This document shows, piece by piece, positions 10,462 to 19,423 of a DNA stretch of 64,000 nucleotides. Within the stretch, counting starts at the first letter, position 1. Every line of letters starts with the position of its first letter. The translations under genes and the position numbers were made by a program. The notes beneath the pieces were generated by a model, which had not been told where the DNA came from, did not search any database, and worked only from the letters and a program-made list of their open reading frames with translations. Source of the DNA: Pseudoxanthomonas gei (lineage in GTDB: Bacteria > Pseudomonadota > Gammaproteobacteria > Xanthomonadales > Xanthomonadaceae); contig NZ_QOVG01000009.1 in the NCBI RefSeq assembly GCF_010119615.1, positions 70,001 to 134,000 on the forward strand, read 5' to 3'.

Positions 10462-11463
10462 ATGCCCAGCAATCTGAATGACGCCGCGTCCGCACCGGCC
10501 GCACTCTCTGCCTTCCTGCGCGGCATCGAACGACGCGGCGCACTGTTCGCCGAGCTGCAATGTGGTGACCCGGAGGCCGGTGACGCGGCCCTGGCCGCAT
10601 CCATGCGCGCCTTCCGGACCCATGCCGGCACCGTGCCCATGGCGGACTGGCCGCGGCGCTTCTGGGCGCTGTTGGTGGCCAACCCGCAGCTACGCCAGAC
10701 GACCGCCACCGCCGCCTGGCCGCCTGCGCTGCAATCGCTGGCGGCCCTGGAACCTTCCCGGCGCCAGGCGCTGCTGCTGCGGCTGGCGGCCAGCCTGCCC
10801 GAGGCGGAAGCCGCTGCGGTGCTAGGGATCGATGCGACCCACTACGAACAGGCGCTGGCTGCTGCCTGCCCGCGCGATGCCGAGGACCGGCCCGATGCCG
10901 CGGCCTGGCGCGCGTTGGCCGAAACCATCCAGCAGCGGTTGCGCGACCTGCCGCCACAACGGCTCGCACGACTGGCCGCCCTGCGCGAGGCGGCGATCAA
11001 GGGCAGCCGCCTCGAACGTAGCGGCGCAGCCGCAGGGGCTGCAGGCCGCCAGCACGCGGACCGACCAGCTTCACGTCGACGTTGGCCCTGGGTGGCCCTG
11101 GTGGTGGCGCTGTGCCTGGCGGCGCTGGCCGCGACCTGGTGGTGGCCGCAGTTGAACCCTTCAGAATCCGCTGCCGTAGTCGATGAAGGCGTGCGGCCCC
11201 TGCAGGAACCGGTCGATATCCGCAGCGAACCGCTCCCTGCACAGGAACCGGCGGGCCGCTTCGATGCCGCCGAGGGAGTGCTGATGCATCCGGATTTCGA
11301 ATTGCTGAGCCAGGTGCATGAGGAAGCGGTCGCCCAACAGGCTGATTTCCTGGCATGGATTGCCAGCGGCGCCGATACGTTACCTGGAAGCCCGTCCACG
11401 GACGACGCGGCCAGCCCCCCGCCCGCCGTCACCGGCACGGAGACCACCGATGCCCGGTTCTAG
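10462..11463 (+). CDS. Single-pass membrane protein with a degenerate sigma-factor-like region
   Basis: A 333-residue protein of unknown function. Residues 1-180 are helical. The stretch ALLLRLAASLPEAEAAAVLGIDATHYEQAL (about 103-132, quoted here in part: LPEAEAAAVLGI and ATHYEQAL) resembles a worn sigma-70 region 4 helix-turn-helix. One membrane helix spans about 209-229, after an Arg-rich stop (ASRRRWPW), so the N-terminal domain would be cytoplasmic. The acidic, Pro/Glu-rich C-terminal 100 residues would be periplasmic. It overlaps the next gene by 14 bases, so the two are probably coupled. A transmembrane regulator is a possible role, but that is inference. Confidence 0.75.
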   Translation: MPSNLNDAASAPAALSAFLRGIERRGALFAELQCGDPEAGDAALAASMRAFRTHAGTVPMADWPRRFWALLVANPQLRQTTATAAWPPALQSLAALEPSRRQALLLRLAASLPEAEAAAVLGIDATHYEQALAAACPRDAEDRPDAAAWRALAETIQQRLRDLPPQRLARLAALREAAIKGSRLERSGAAAGAAGRQHADRPASRRRWPWVALVVALCLAALAATWWWPQLNPSESAAVVDEGVRPLQEPVDIRSEPLPAQEPAGRFDAAEGVLMHPDFELLSQVHEEAVAQQADFLAWIASGADTLPGSPSTDDAASPPPAVTGTETTDARF

Positions 11464-12088
11464 TCAATGGCTGCCCGCACATTGGTGGCGACGTCCGTCC
11501 TTGGCCGGCATGCTCGGACTGTTGCTGCTGGCGGGCCTGCCCGTGATGGCGTCGGCCGCGGCCCCGGGCGAAGCGCGGATGCTGAAGGATCGCGAGGCGG
11601 CCTTGCAGGCCATGACGCCCGAGCAGCGCAACCGTTTCGGACAGGCGCTGGCCGCATGGAATGCATTGCCACGTGGTGTACGCGAGGAACGGCGTGCGCG
11701 TTTCCAGGCCTGGTTGCAGCTGGCCCCCGGCGATCGGGCCCGCCTGCGGGCGCTGGCCGCCGAGGTCGAAACCTACCCGCCCGAGCGCCGCCAGGCGTTG
11801 CGCCAGCAATTCGATGCACTCGACGATGTGCAGCGCCACGGCTGGCGCCTGGGGCCGGTACTGGGCGCGCAGTACGCACAGCTGCATCCGCTCCTGGCTT
11901 ATGTGCCTGAAGCACAGCGCCAGCCGCTGCTGGCCAGGCTTCGTGGCATGGACGCGCAGCAGCGCGGTGAGCTGGCCCTGCTTGCGCAGCGCACGCCCCC
12001 GCAAGACCGGCAGGCGCTGCGCAGCGAACTTCTGGCCACCCCGGCGGCCGCGATTTCCAACTGGCTCGCTCACCGCCTGGGTCAGTAG
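11450..12088 (+). CDS. DUF3106 domain protein, exported
   Basis: A 212-residue protein with an N-terminal hydrophobic segment ending in PVMASAAAPGEA, consistent with a signal peptide. The mature part is Arg- and Gln-rich helical repeats built on L..W..LP...R...R.R...W..L.P..R, the pattern of DUF3106. The start at 11450 is chosen because longer in-frame extensions lack a signal sequence. The gene overlaps the preceding membrane-protein gene by 14 bases, implying coupled expression and perhaps interaction. Its last 7 bases overlap the convergent DUF4286 gene. Function is unknown. Confidence 0.8.
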   Translation: MPGSSQWLPAHWWRRPSLAGMLGLLLLAGLPVMASAAAPGEARMLKDREAALQAMTPEQRNRFGQALAAWNALPRGVREERRARFQAWLQLAPGDRARLRALAAEVETYPPERRQALRQQFDALDDVQRHGWRLGPVLGAQYAQLHPLLAYVPEAQRQPLLARLRGMDAQQRGELALLAQRTPPQDRQALRSELLATPAAAISNWLAHRLGQ

Positions 12089-12393
12089 CCGCCTACGTCC
12101 CGCAGTACCCGCCGACTTGCCCGGAAGCGATCACCGAAGCGGCTGACCCCATCGGCGCGCATGCGCCCGGCATGCACGCGCAGGTAGTCGTCCAGCGCCG
12201 ACTGGTCCACCAGTTCGTACTGGGTGCAGAAGGTTGCCTCGGTGGTGCTGGCGTCGCCCACGATTTCCAGGATGCGCGCGCCGATGAAGCCGGGCAGCGC
12301 GAGCATTTCCCGTACGTGTCCGCCCAGCCACTGGCGGTATTCGGTCGCGATTTCGTTCTGCACCGAAAGATTGACTTCGTAGATTACGGACAT
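12082..12393 (-). CDS. DUF4286 family protein
   Basis: A 103-residue cytosolic protein that begins MSVIYEVNLSV and contains WLGGHVREMLALPGFIGA, the typical opening of DUF4286. This is a small ferredoxin-like (dimeric alpha-beta barrel) family of unknown function. The start at 12393 matches the family N-terminus, and upstream in-frame codons were rejected. The 3' end overlaps the convergent DUF3106 gene by 7 bases. Confidence 0.85.
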   Translation of the reverse strand: MSVIYEVNLSVQNEIATEYRQWLGGHVREMLALPGFIGARILEIVGDASTTEATFCTQYELVDQSALDDYLRVHAGRMRADGVSRFGDRFRASRRVLRDVGGY

Positions 12394-12558
12394 GGGACAC
12401 GGACACTGGAAAGCCTTGGTCGCTCTGCAACCAACGCATCGAACCCGGTGCGCAGGCCAGGTTGCCGCCGGGCGACGGCCCATGCGCGGTTACCATGTCG
12501 CCCTGCCACGACCCGGCCACGGCGCATCCGCGCTTCCGCTGTCGGGCCCAGAATCCGG

Positions 12559-13953
12559 ATGTCGCCGCAACCCCTCACCCCCACGCGCTTCGGCAGCGAA
12601 GTACGCACCACCGCCACGCTCGCCTTGCCGCTGGTCCTGGGCCACGTGTCCACCGGCCTGATCGGCTTCGTCGACAACGTGATTGCCGGCCACCACGGCA
12701 CGCAGACGCTGGCAGCGGTCACCATCGGCACCGCGCTGTTGTGGCTGCCGATGATGGTGCCGATCGGCACGCTGATCTCGCTGACCGCCTCGGTGTCGCA
12801 GTTGAACGGCGCCGGCCGGCGCGACGAGATCGGCCCGCTGTTCCGCCAGGCGCTGTGGCTGGCGCTGGGGCTGGGCTTGCTGATGTTCGCCTTCCTCAGC
12901 TTCATTCCCTATGCGTTGGCTCCATTCGGCATCGGCGCGGAAATCATCCCCGGTGCAAAAGGCTTCCTGCACGGCATCCGCTGGGGCGCGCCGGCGCTGA
13001 CCCTGTTCTTCTGCATGCGTTACCTGAGCGAGGGCATGCACTGGACCCTGCCGACGATGCTGATCGGGTTCGGCGGCCTGGCCCTGCTGGCGCCGCTGGG
13101 GTATGTTTTTACCTTCGGCCGCTACGGAGTGCCGGAGATGGGGGCGGCCGGCCTGGGTATCGCCTCGGCCATCATGATGTGGTCGCAGGCTGCCGCCTTC
13201 GCACTCTATCTGTGGAATACCGGACGTTTCGCCCACCTGCAATTGTTTGCCCGCTTCGATGGCCCGCAGGCCAGGCCCATCGCGCAGCTGTTGCGCACCG
13301 GCTTGCCGATCGGCGTGACCGTACTGATGGAAGGCGGGCTCTTCATCGCCACCGCCCTGTTGATCGCGCGGCTGGGCGCCGTGCCCGCGGCCGCGCACCA
13401 GATCGCGATCAATGTGTCGGCGTTGTGTTTCATGATCCCGATGGGAGTGGCCGAAGCCACCACGGTGCGGGTGGGGCATGCGCTGGGCATGGGCGACGCG
13501 GCCGGCATCCGCCGCGCCGCGCATGCCGGCTACGTGATCGTGCTGGGCACGCAGGCCCTGTCCGCCACCGCATTGTTGTTGGGCCATGGTGCCGTGGTGG
13601 CGCTGTACACGCGGGACCTGGCGGTGGCGGGCCTGGCCGGCAGCCTGCTCCTGTATGCGGCGGCGTTCCAGTTTCCCGACGGCATCCAGGTGCTGTCTGC
13701 CGGCGCGCTGCGTGGGCTGAAGGACACGCGCGTGCCGATGTGGCTGGCGGTGCTGTCGTACTGGGGTCTGGGCATGCCGCTGGGCATCGGCCTGGGCCTG
13801 GGCCTGGGGTGGGGGCCGCAAGGCATGTGGATGGGATTGATCCTGGGCCTGACCGCCGCGGCGGTATTGATGGCCGCGCGCTTCCAGCGCAGCAGCCGGC
13901 GCCTGCTGCGATCGGCCTTGCCCAGTGCCACCAGTGACTTACGGGGCATGTAA
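12559..13953 (+). CDS. MATE family multidrug efflux transporter
   Basis: A 464-residue, twelve-helix multi-antimicrobial extrusion protein of the NorM/MdtK type, expected to export cationic drugs in exchange for Na+ or H+. Both halves contain the MATE repeat. The first opens LALPLVLGHVSTGLIGFVDN and the second PIGVTVLMEGGLFIATALLI. The conserved QIAINVSALCFMIPMG and GALRGLKDTRVPM segments are present. The ATG at 12559 gives a normal family length. In-frame sequence further upstream runs through the divergent DUF4286 gene and is not part of the protein. The substrate is unknown. Confidence 0.92.
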   Translation: MSPQPLTPTRFGSEVRTTATLALPLVLGHVSTGLIGFVDNVIAGHHGTQTLAAVTIGTALLWLPMMVPIGTLISLTASVSQLNGAGRRDEIGPLFRQALWLALGLGLLMFAFLSFIPYALAPFGIGAEIIPGAKGFLHGIRWGAPALTLFFCMRYLSEGMHWTLPTMLIGFGGLALLAPLGYVFTFGRYGVPEMGAAGLGIASAIMMWSQAAAFALYLWNTGRFAHLQLFARFDGPQARPIAQLLRTGLPIGVTVLMEGGLFIATALLIARLGAVPAAAHQIAINVSALCFMIPMGVAEATTVRVGHALGMGDAAGIRRAAHAGYVIVLGTQALSATALLLGHGAVVALYTRDLAVAGLAGSLLLYAAAFQFPDGIQVLSAGALRGLKDTRVPMWLAVLSYWGLGMPLGIGLGLGLGWGPQGMWMGLILGLTAAAVLMAARFQRSSRRLLRSALPSATSDLRGM

Positions 13954-14004
13954 GCAAGGCACGCAACCGGTAAGCTGGTCACAGTTATCCGGAGCTCGCC
14001 CCCC

Positions 14005-15906
14005 ATGAATCAAGTCGTCCATCGCGGTCCCATCGCCGCCTTCTTCGTCGGCCTGTGGAACGTGATGAATTTCACCCGCAGGCTGATCCTGAATTTCCTG
14101 TTCTTCGGCCTGCTGTTCCTGTTGCTGGTGATCTTCGTGGCGGCGGTCGGTCGCGGCAACGGCGTCAAGCCGCTGCTGGAACGCACCACCCTGGTGATCG
14201 CGCCGGAAGGCAAGCTGGTCGAGCAGTACAGCGCCGACCCGGCCACGCGTGCGCTGGCCAAGGCCTTCGGCGACAAGAACGCCGCTGAGATCCAGTTGCG
14301 CGACCTGGTCCGCGGCATCGACGCCGCCAGGGACGACAAGAACATCGAACGCGTACTGCTGCGCGTGGACCAGCTGCAGCCCAGCGGCTATGCCTCGATG
14401 CGCGAGGTCGCCGCCGCTCTTGCACGCCTGCGTGATTCCGGCAAGCAGGTCGTGGCCTTCGGCGAGAACCTGGAACAGTCGCAATACCTGCTGGCCGCGC
14501 AGGCCAACGAGGTCTACATCGACCCGATGGGCAGCATGCTGCTGGAAGGCCTTGGCCGCTATCGCCAGTACTACCGCCAGGGCCTGCAGGACAAGCTGGG
14601 CGTGGACGTCCACCTGTTCCGCGTGGGTGAGTTCAAGTCCGCCGCCGAGCCCTACATCCTGGATGCCGCATCGAAGGAATCCAAGGAAGCCGACCTGTTC
14701 TGGATGAACGACATCTGGCAGCGCTACCTGGCCGACATCGCCAAGGCGCGCAAGCTGACGCCGGAACAACTGGCCTCGGGTATCGACACCATGCCCGAAG
14801 GCATCGCGGCCGCGGGTGGCGACCTGGCCAAGTTCGCGCTGCAGCAGAAGCTGGTCGACGGACTGAAGACGCAGGAAGAAATCGAGACCCTGCTGACCCA
14901 GCGTGGCGTGGCCGACGAGGATTCGGACAATGGGTTCCGCAGCATCGCACTGCCCGCCTACCTGGCCCAGATCGACGCCAAGCACCTGAAGATCGGTGAT
15001 GAGCGTCCGCAGGTCGCGGTGGTCATCGCTTCGGGTGAAATCACCGACGGCGAGCAGCCGGCCGGCACCGTGGGTGGCAAGTCGACCTCGGCGCTGCTGC
15101 GCGAGGCCCGCGACGACGAAGACGTGAAGGCCGTGGTGCTGCGCGTGGATTCTCCCGGCGGCGGCGTATACCCGTCCGAGGAAATCCGCCGCGAAGTCGC
15201 CGCGCTGAAGGCCGCCGGCAAGCCGGTGGTGGTGTCGATGGGCGACCTGGCCGCATCGGGTGGCTACTGGATCTCGATGAACGCCGACCGCATCTATGCC
15301 GATCCCTCGACCATCACCGGTTCCATCGGCATCTTCGGCCTGATCCCCAACGTCACCCGCACCCTGGACAAGGTGGGCGTGCATACCGACGGCGTCGGCA
15401 CCACGCGTTTCGCCGGTGCCTTCGACATCAGCCGGCCGATGGACCCGGCGGTGGGCCGGGTGATCCAGTCGGTGATCGACAAGGGCTACGCCGATTTCAC
15501 CGGCAAGGTCGCGGCGGCGCGCAAGAAGTCGGTGGAAGAGATCGATTCGATCGCACGCGGCCGGGTGTGGAGCGGCGCGCAGGCGAAGGAACGCGGACTG
15601 GTCGACGAGCTTGGCGGCTTCGAAGCCGCGTTGGCCGATGCGGCCGCGCGCGCCAAGCTGGGCAAGCCGGACGCCTACCGCGTGCGTTACATCGAGAAGA
15701 TGAGCTCGCCGTTTTCGCAGTTCATGGGCGGCTTCGCCGGCAGCCGCATGGGCGCTGCCTGGCTGAAGGATTCCAGCTTCGCCCGCGCCCTGCTGGCCAA
15801 GGCCATGCCGGAGACGGACGCGCAGTTGCGCTTCGTCGAAGAGGCCGCCAGCAACCGCAACGGCGCCCCGGTGAAAGGCCTGGTGTACTGCTTCTGCGGA
15901 TTGTGA
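14005..15906 (+). CDS. sppA: Signal peptide peptidase SppA, 67K type
   Basis: A 633-residue membrane-anchored serine protease that digests leftover signal peptides after secretion. An N-terminal membrane helix lies at about 28-48. Two tandem ClpP-like domains follow, as in E. coli SppA. The catalytic Ser/Lys dyad is visible: Lys211 in GEFKSAAEPY in the first repeat, and Ser418 in DLAASGGYW in the second. The length matches the long (E. coli-type) form, not the short archaeal/Bacillus form. It appears monocistronic. A small hairpin (TTTCCTCG-caa-CGAGGAA) follows the stop. Confidence 0.95.
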   Translation: MNQVVHRGPIAAFFVGLWNVMNFTRRLILNFLFFGLLFLLLVIFVAAVGRGNGVKPLLERTTLVIAPEGKLVEQYSADPATRALAKAFGDKNAAEIQLRDLVRGIDAARDDKNIERVLLRVDQLQPSGYASMREVAAALARLRDSGKQVVAFGENLEQSQYLLAAQANEVYIDPMGSMLLEGLGRYRQYYRQGLQDKLGVDVHLFRVGEFKSAAEPYILDAASKESKEADLFWMNDIWQRYLADIAKARKLTPEQLASGIDTMPEGIAAAGGDLAKFALQQKLVDGLKTQEEIETLLTQRGVADEDSDNGFRSIALPAYLAQIDAKHLKIGDERPQVAVVIASGEITDGEQPAGTVGGKSTSALLREARDDEDVKAVVLRVDSPGGGVYPSEEIRREVAALKAAGKPVVVSMGDLAASGGYWISMNADRIYADPSTITGSIGIFGLIPNVTRTLDKVGVHTDGVGTTRFAGAFDISRPMDPAVGRVIQSVIDKGYADFTGKVAAARKKSVEEIDSIARGRVWSGAQAKERGLVDELGGFEAALADAAARAKLGKPDAYRVRYIEKMSSPFSQFMGGFAGSRMGAAWLKDSSFARALLAKAMPETDAQLRFVEEAASNRNGAPVKGLVYCFCGL

Positions 15907-15960
15907 CTGGTTGAAGCTCTTTCCTCGCAACGAGGAAGGAGTGGGGCCATGTACTAACGG

Positions 15961-16197
15961 CTACTGGGTTGCGGCGTCGATCGCCGCGCGCTGGTCATCG
16001 GCGGCCTGCTGGCTCGCTGCGTCCACGGCCTTGGCCCTGTCGATCGGTTGCTGGATCGCGTCGCGGAGCTGGGTGGCATCTGCGGTGGCGGCCTTGGGTT
16101 CGGGCGGTTTGTCGGTGGGCGGCGGCTCCGGTTTGCACGCGGACAGCGCCAGCAGTGGGAGTGCCAGGCAGGCGCTACGCAACAGGTTCGTTTTCAT
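15961..16197 (-). CDS. Small lipoprotein
   Basis: A 78-residue protein with a classic lipoprotein signal: MKTN, a hydrophobic run, then the lipobox LSAC with Cys at residue 21. The mature part starts [13 protein letters not shown] and continues as a helical Ala/Asp/Gln-rich segment ([19 protein letters not shown]). It probably sits at the membrane as a short helix, but no function is known to me. It diverges from the SDR gene, with 69 bases between the starts. Confidence 0.75.
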   Translation of the reverse strand: MKTNLLRSACLALPLLALSACKPEPPPTDKPPEPKAATADATQLRDAIQQPIDRAKAVDAASQQAADDQRAAIDAATQ

Positions 16198-16266
16198 CAA
16201 GGTCGTCTCCGCGGGGCGTGGCGGTATGCTAACCCCATCCAACACTGGCGCTGCAGAGGCGATGCG

Positions 16267-17043
16267 ATGACCCCGAACCGCTGGCGACTGGACGGACAAC
16301 TGGCGCTGGTGACTGGCGCCAGCGCCGGCATCGGCCTGGCGATCACCCGCGAACTGCTGGGTTTCGGCGCCGACCTGATGCTGGTGGCGCGCGACGCCGA
16401 CGCGCTGGAAGCGGTGCGCGACGAGTTGCTGGAGGAGTTCCCCGATCGCGGCATCCACGCCATGGCCGCCGACGTGGCCAACGACGAGGATCGCCGCGAA
16501 ATCCTGGACTGGGTCGAAGACCACGCCGATGGCCTCAACATCCTGGTCAACAACGCCGGCGGCAACCTGACCAAGGCCACGGTGGACTACACCGAGGAGG
16601 AATGGCGCGGCATCTTCGAGATCAACCTGTTCTCGGCGTTCGAGCTTTCGCGTTACGCGCATCCGCTGCTGACCCGGCATGCGGTCTCCAGCATCGTCAA
16701 TGTGGGCAGCGTCTCGGGCGTGACCGCGGTGCGCAGCGGCGCGCCCTACGGCATGACCAAGGCCGCGCTGCAGCAGCTCACCCGCAACCTGGCGGTGGAA
16801 TGGGCCGAGGATGGCGTGCGCGTCAATGCAGTGGCGCCCTGGTACATCCGTACCCGCCGCACCTCGGGCAAATTGGCCAATGCGGACTACTACGAGGAAG
16901 TGATCGATCGCACGCCGATGCGGCGCATCGGCGAACCGGAGGAAGTGGCGGCGGCGGTGGGGTTCCTGTGCCTGCCCGCGGCCAGCTATATCACCGGCGA
17001 ATGCATCGCCGTGGATGGCGGCTTCCTGCGCTACGGGTTTTGA
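16267..17043 (+). CDS. SDR family oxidoreductase (tropinone reductase-like)
   Basis: A 258-residue classical short-chain dehydrogenase/reductase. The NAD(P)-binding motif TGASAGIG is at about 16-23, NNAG at 95-98, the catalytic Ser in NVGSVSG near 148, and Tyr161 and Lys165 in PYGMTK. The C-terminal [17 protein letters not shown] is typical. The pattern [11 protein letters not shown]...VNNAGGN...WYIRT is that of the tropinone-reductase-like subgroup, whose bacterial substrates are mostly unknown. The ATG at 16267 opens directly before the Rossmann fold. A small CCCGTTC-tgc-GAACGGG hairpin follows the stop. Confidence 0.9.
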   Translation: MTPNRWRLDGQLALVTGASAGIGLAITRELLGFGADLMLVARDADALEAVRDELLEEFPDRGIHAMAADVANDEDRREILDWVEDHADGLNILVNNAGGNLTKATVDYTEEEWRGIFEINLFSAFELSRYAHPLLTRHAVSSIVNVGSVSGVTAVRSGAPYGMTKAALQQLTRNLAVEWAEDGVRVNAVAPWYIRTRRTSGKLANADYYEEVIDRTPMRRIGEPEEVAAAVGFLCLPAASYITGECIAVDGGFLRYGF

Positions 17044-17080
17044 GCCCGTTCTGCGAACGGGAAGAAGGGGCTTGGCGGCT

Positions 17081-17181
17081 GTTGTAGGAGCGACGCGAGT
17101 CGCGAAGCATGCAGCGTCGGATTGCCAACATCTTCCGTAACCATGATTTACCGGCTTGGCGACTCGCGTCGCTCCTGCAAC
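17081..17181. repeat. Paired GTAG-type REP element, copy A
   Basis: The left arm GTAGGAGCGACGCGAGTCGC (from 17084) is followed by GAAGC. It faces an inverted arm at 17153-17181 (GGCTTGGCGACTCGCGTCGC, then TCCTGCAAC). Each arm can also fold on itself (GCGAC...GTCGC). The same pair recurs at 47426-47521. This matches the GTAG REP family of Stenotrophomonas and Xanthomonas, which is mobilised by REP-associated transposases. None is in this window. The remaining sequence to 17353 holds nothing recognisable. Confidence 0.85.
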
Positions 17182-17353
17182 GACCTGGCCAAATCATTCC
17201 GCGCCCGCCGCGACGAGGCAGGGACAGGACGTGGCGATGCATTGGCCTCGCAGCGTCGATATGGTTCGGCTGCTCTTGGCTGTTTGACCGGACAGCCGCT
17301 GGCAAGCTTGACTCGTCTGGGATCAGCGGCCCGGACGTTTCCAGCAAACGCTG

Positions 17354-18019
17354 TTACCTGCCGCAGGTGCTCTCGCGGTAGATCTTCTGCGCGCGCTCGA
17401 ACTCGATCTTGTTCTTTTCCTCGTTGCCGACGCGGGCGAAACGCCAGGCCACTTCGGTCTCGCCTACGCGCTTCTTCCAGGCATCGCACAGTGCGCCATC
17501 GGCAACACGGGCGCATTCGTCGCGTTTCATTTCGCAGGCTTCGCCGGCGCCCGTCTGCGGATTGCCGTCCAATCCTACCGTCTGCATCGCCACGCAGCGT
17601 GACTTGGGCTCGTCGCTCTCGGTGATGTAGCTGTCCTTGTCGTAGGTGATGCACTGGAACAGCACCGGCGGCGGCAAACGGGCCGAGTCGGCAATCGGGG
17701 CAGGCGTCTGCACGGGTTCCGCCGGGATGATCTCCGAGGCCGGTCGGGAAGGCGGGCTCGCCGCGGCAGCCGGCGCGGGCGGTGCCGCTGGCTTGGCCGC
17801 CGTGCCCGGAGTCGCGCGGGCCGGCGTGGCTGCCGAACCCATGGGGATGGTGTTGACGCCCTGCATCACCTTCTTTTCCTGCCGGTCGCCCTTGGGACAG
17901 GGCATGTTCTGCAGGGTCAGCGCGCCGCTTGCATCGGTGCAGCGATAGAACACCACTTCATTGGCTGACGCATCCAGCGCGCACAGCGACAGGGCCAGCA
18001 ACAGGGTTTGCATTTTCAT
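17354..18019 (-). CDS. DUF4124-like exported protein
   Basis: A 221-residue protein with an N-terminal signal peptide (QTLLLALSLCALDASA). A DUF4124-like beta segment follows: VVFYRCTDASGALTLQNMPC. After a Pro/Ala-rich linker (about residues 65-105) comes a Cys-rich C-terminal region with about eight cysteines, probably disulfide-bonded in the periplasm. The start at 18019 is chosen because its ATG overlaps the stop of the upstream paralogue (TGATG). The two paralogues thus form a coupled pair. Function is unknown. Confidence 0.8.
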   Translation of the reverse strand: MKMQTLLLALSLCALDASANEVVFYRCTDASGALTLQNMPCPKGDRQEKKVMQGVNTIPMGSAATPARATPGTAAKPAAPPAPAAAASPPSRPASEIIPAEPVQTPAPIADSARLPPPVLFQCITYDKDSYITESDEPKSRCVAMQTVGLDGNPQTGAGEACEMKRDECARVADGALCDAWKKRVGETEVAWRFARVGNEEKNKIEFERAQKIYRESTCGR

Positions 18020-18684
18020 CAGGGGTTTCCGCAATCGTTGTCGATACGCGCATCGATGCCGCGTTGTTCCAGTTCCAGTTGCCGCCGTTCGCTTTGCAGC
18101 GCGCTGTTGTAGCGACGGATGATTTCATACCTGCGATCAGAGAGGCGCGAACAGACTTCCTCCTGCGGCAGGGCGTGGCACTCATCGCGCACCCAGGTGC
18201 CGCCGGCGGGCAGCAACACGCCCGCCTGCGGTGGAGGACGATAGCCGCCATCGGGACGGTCGCGCGGTGGTCGGTGGCCGTTGCCGCCGCCGCGGTGCGA
18301 CCAGGCTGGATAGCCTGCCGCCCACAAGGGCAGCCAGCGCGGATTGCCTTCGCCATTGTCGCTGGCGTAGCGCTCGCCCTCGGCAGTGACGCATTCGTAC
18401 ATCGGCCGGGCCGGCATGCGGTAGACCACTTGTACTTCGCGCCTCGGTGCCACGGCGGGCGGCGCTGGGGGCTTTGCCGGAGCCACGCCCGCTGCCGCGT
18501 CCTTCGGGCGCAGCATCGAGCGGACCTGTTGGGTTTCGCCCTTGGCGCAAGGCGAGTCGCGCAAGGTCAACTTGCCACTGGCCGCGACGCAGCGATAGAT
18601 CAGCACGTCCGCAGCTGCCGCCGGCACAGCGAGCGGCGTGATCAAGGTGCAGGCCAGCAAGGGCAATAGGTACAGGGAACGCAT
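18019..18684 (-). CDS. DUF4124-like exported protein, paralogue
   Basis: A 221-residue protein with the same plan as its downstream neighbour. It has a signal peptide ending near PAAAA, the DUF4124-type VLIYRCVAASGKLTLRDSPC, a Pro-rich linker, and a C-terminal domain with paired cysteines (RDECHALPQEEVC, DNDCGNP). It also has a Gly/Arg/Pro-rich loop around 130-155. It is first in the coupled pair. The tandem arrangement and equal length suggest a local duplication. Role unknown, presumably periplasmic. Confidence 0.8.
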   Translation of the reverse strand: MRSLYLLPLLACTLITPLAVPAAAADVLIYRCVAASGKLTLRDSPCAKGETQQVRSMLRPKDAAAGVAPAKPPAPPAVAPRREVQVVYRMPARPMYECVTAEGERYASDNGEGNPRWLPLWAAGYPAWSHRGGGNGHRPPRDRPDGGYRPPPQAGVLLPAGGTWVRDECHALPQEEVCSRLSDRRYEIIRRYNSALQSERRQLELEQRGIDARIDNDCGNP

Positions 18685-18775
18685 GCGCGCATCTTGCTCG
18701 CATCGGCAGCAGCAAAGAAGGCCGGGCCGCGAGGCCGTTCAGTTCCTACGGCCAGACAATGGCGGTGGGGTGTTC

Positions 18776-19345
18776 TCAGGCCAGGCGAATGGTCGCACCC
18801 GTCAGTGCATCGCGGATGGAAGTCGGTCCGGCCCCGCCGCCGGTTTCCCCGCACATGACGCCGTCGACGAGCGGCAGCAGCGCCGCGTCCAGTGCCTCAC
18901 GGGCGCGGGGTGCTGGCTGCCCGGCGAGGTTGGCGCTGGTCGAGACGATGGCGTCGCCGTAGGCGCTGCAGAGCGCCACCACGCCGGCGTGCGCGCTGAT
19001 GCGCACGGCGATGCCCGTGTGCATGCCGGTGATCCAGGGCGGCGCCTCGCTGCTTGCGGGCATGACCCAGGTGTGCGGACCCGGCCAGCTGGCCAGCACC
19101 TCGGCCAACCGCTGCGCCGGCACCTTTGCCATGTCCAGGTACGGCCGCAATTGCTCCAGCCGCGCGGCGATCAGGATCAGGCCCTTGTCCACGTCGCGCC
19201 GTTTGATGGCGAGCAGGCGCAGCACGGCCTGCTCATCGCGCGGATCGCAGCCCAGGCCCCAGACCGCTTCGGTGGGGTAGGCAATGACCCCGCCAGCGCG
19301 CAGGGCGGTGGCGGTGTCTGCAATCGAGAGTGGCGATGCGCTCAT
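18776..19345 (-). CDS. tsaC: Threonylcarbamoyl-AMP synthase
   Basis: A 189-residue YrdC/Sua5-type enzyme that makes threonylcarbamoyl-adenylate from Thr, bicarbonate and ATP for the t6A37 modification of ANN-decoding tRNAs. The signature GGVIAYPTEAVWGLGCD is near the N-terminus. KRRDVDKGLILIA, PGPHTWVMPAS and the SANLAGQPA motif follow in the usual order. The length is that of the short TsaC form, without the Sua5 domain. The start at 19345 is preferred over an upstream ATG because the family begins just before the first helix. It lies just downstream of topA on the same strand, a conserved gammaproteobacterial order. Confidence 0.95.
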   Translation of the reverse strand: MSASPLSIADTATALRAGGVIAYPTEAVWGLGCDPRDEQAVLRLLAIKRRDVDKGLILIAARLEQLRPYLDMAKVPAQRLAEVLASWPGPHTWVMPASSEAPPWITGMHTGIAVRISAHAGVVALCSAYGDAIVSTSANLAGQPAPRAREALDAALLPLVDGVMCGETGGGAGPTSIRDALTGATIRLA

Positions 19346-19423
19346 GGAATACGTTGCCGTGCAGCTATTCAACCGGGGGCGAGGCGGTCGCGTGGGTCAC
19401 CCGACCGCAGCAAGCAAAAGCGC

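Noticed and set aside
13939-15930. A 663-codon minus-strand frame opposite sppA
   Set aside because: Low-complexity composition and full overlap with the clear sppA gene.
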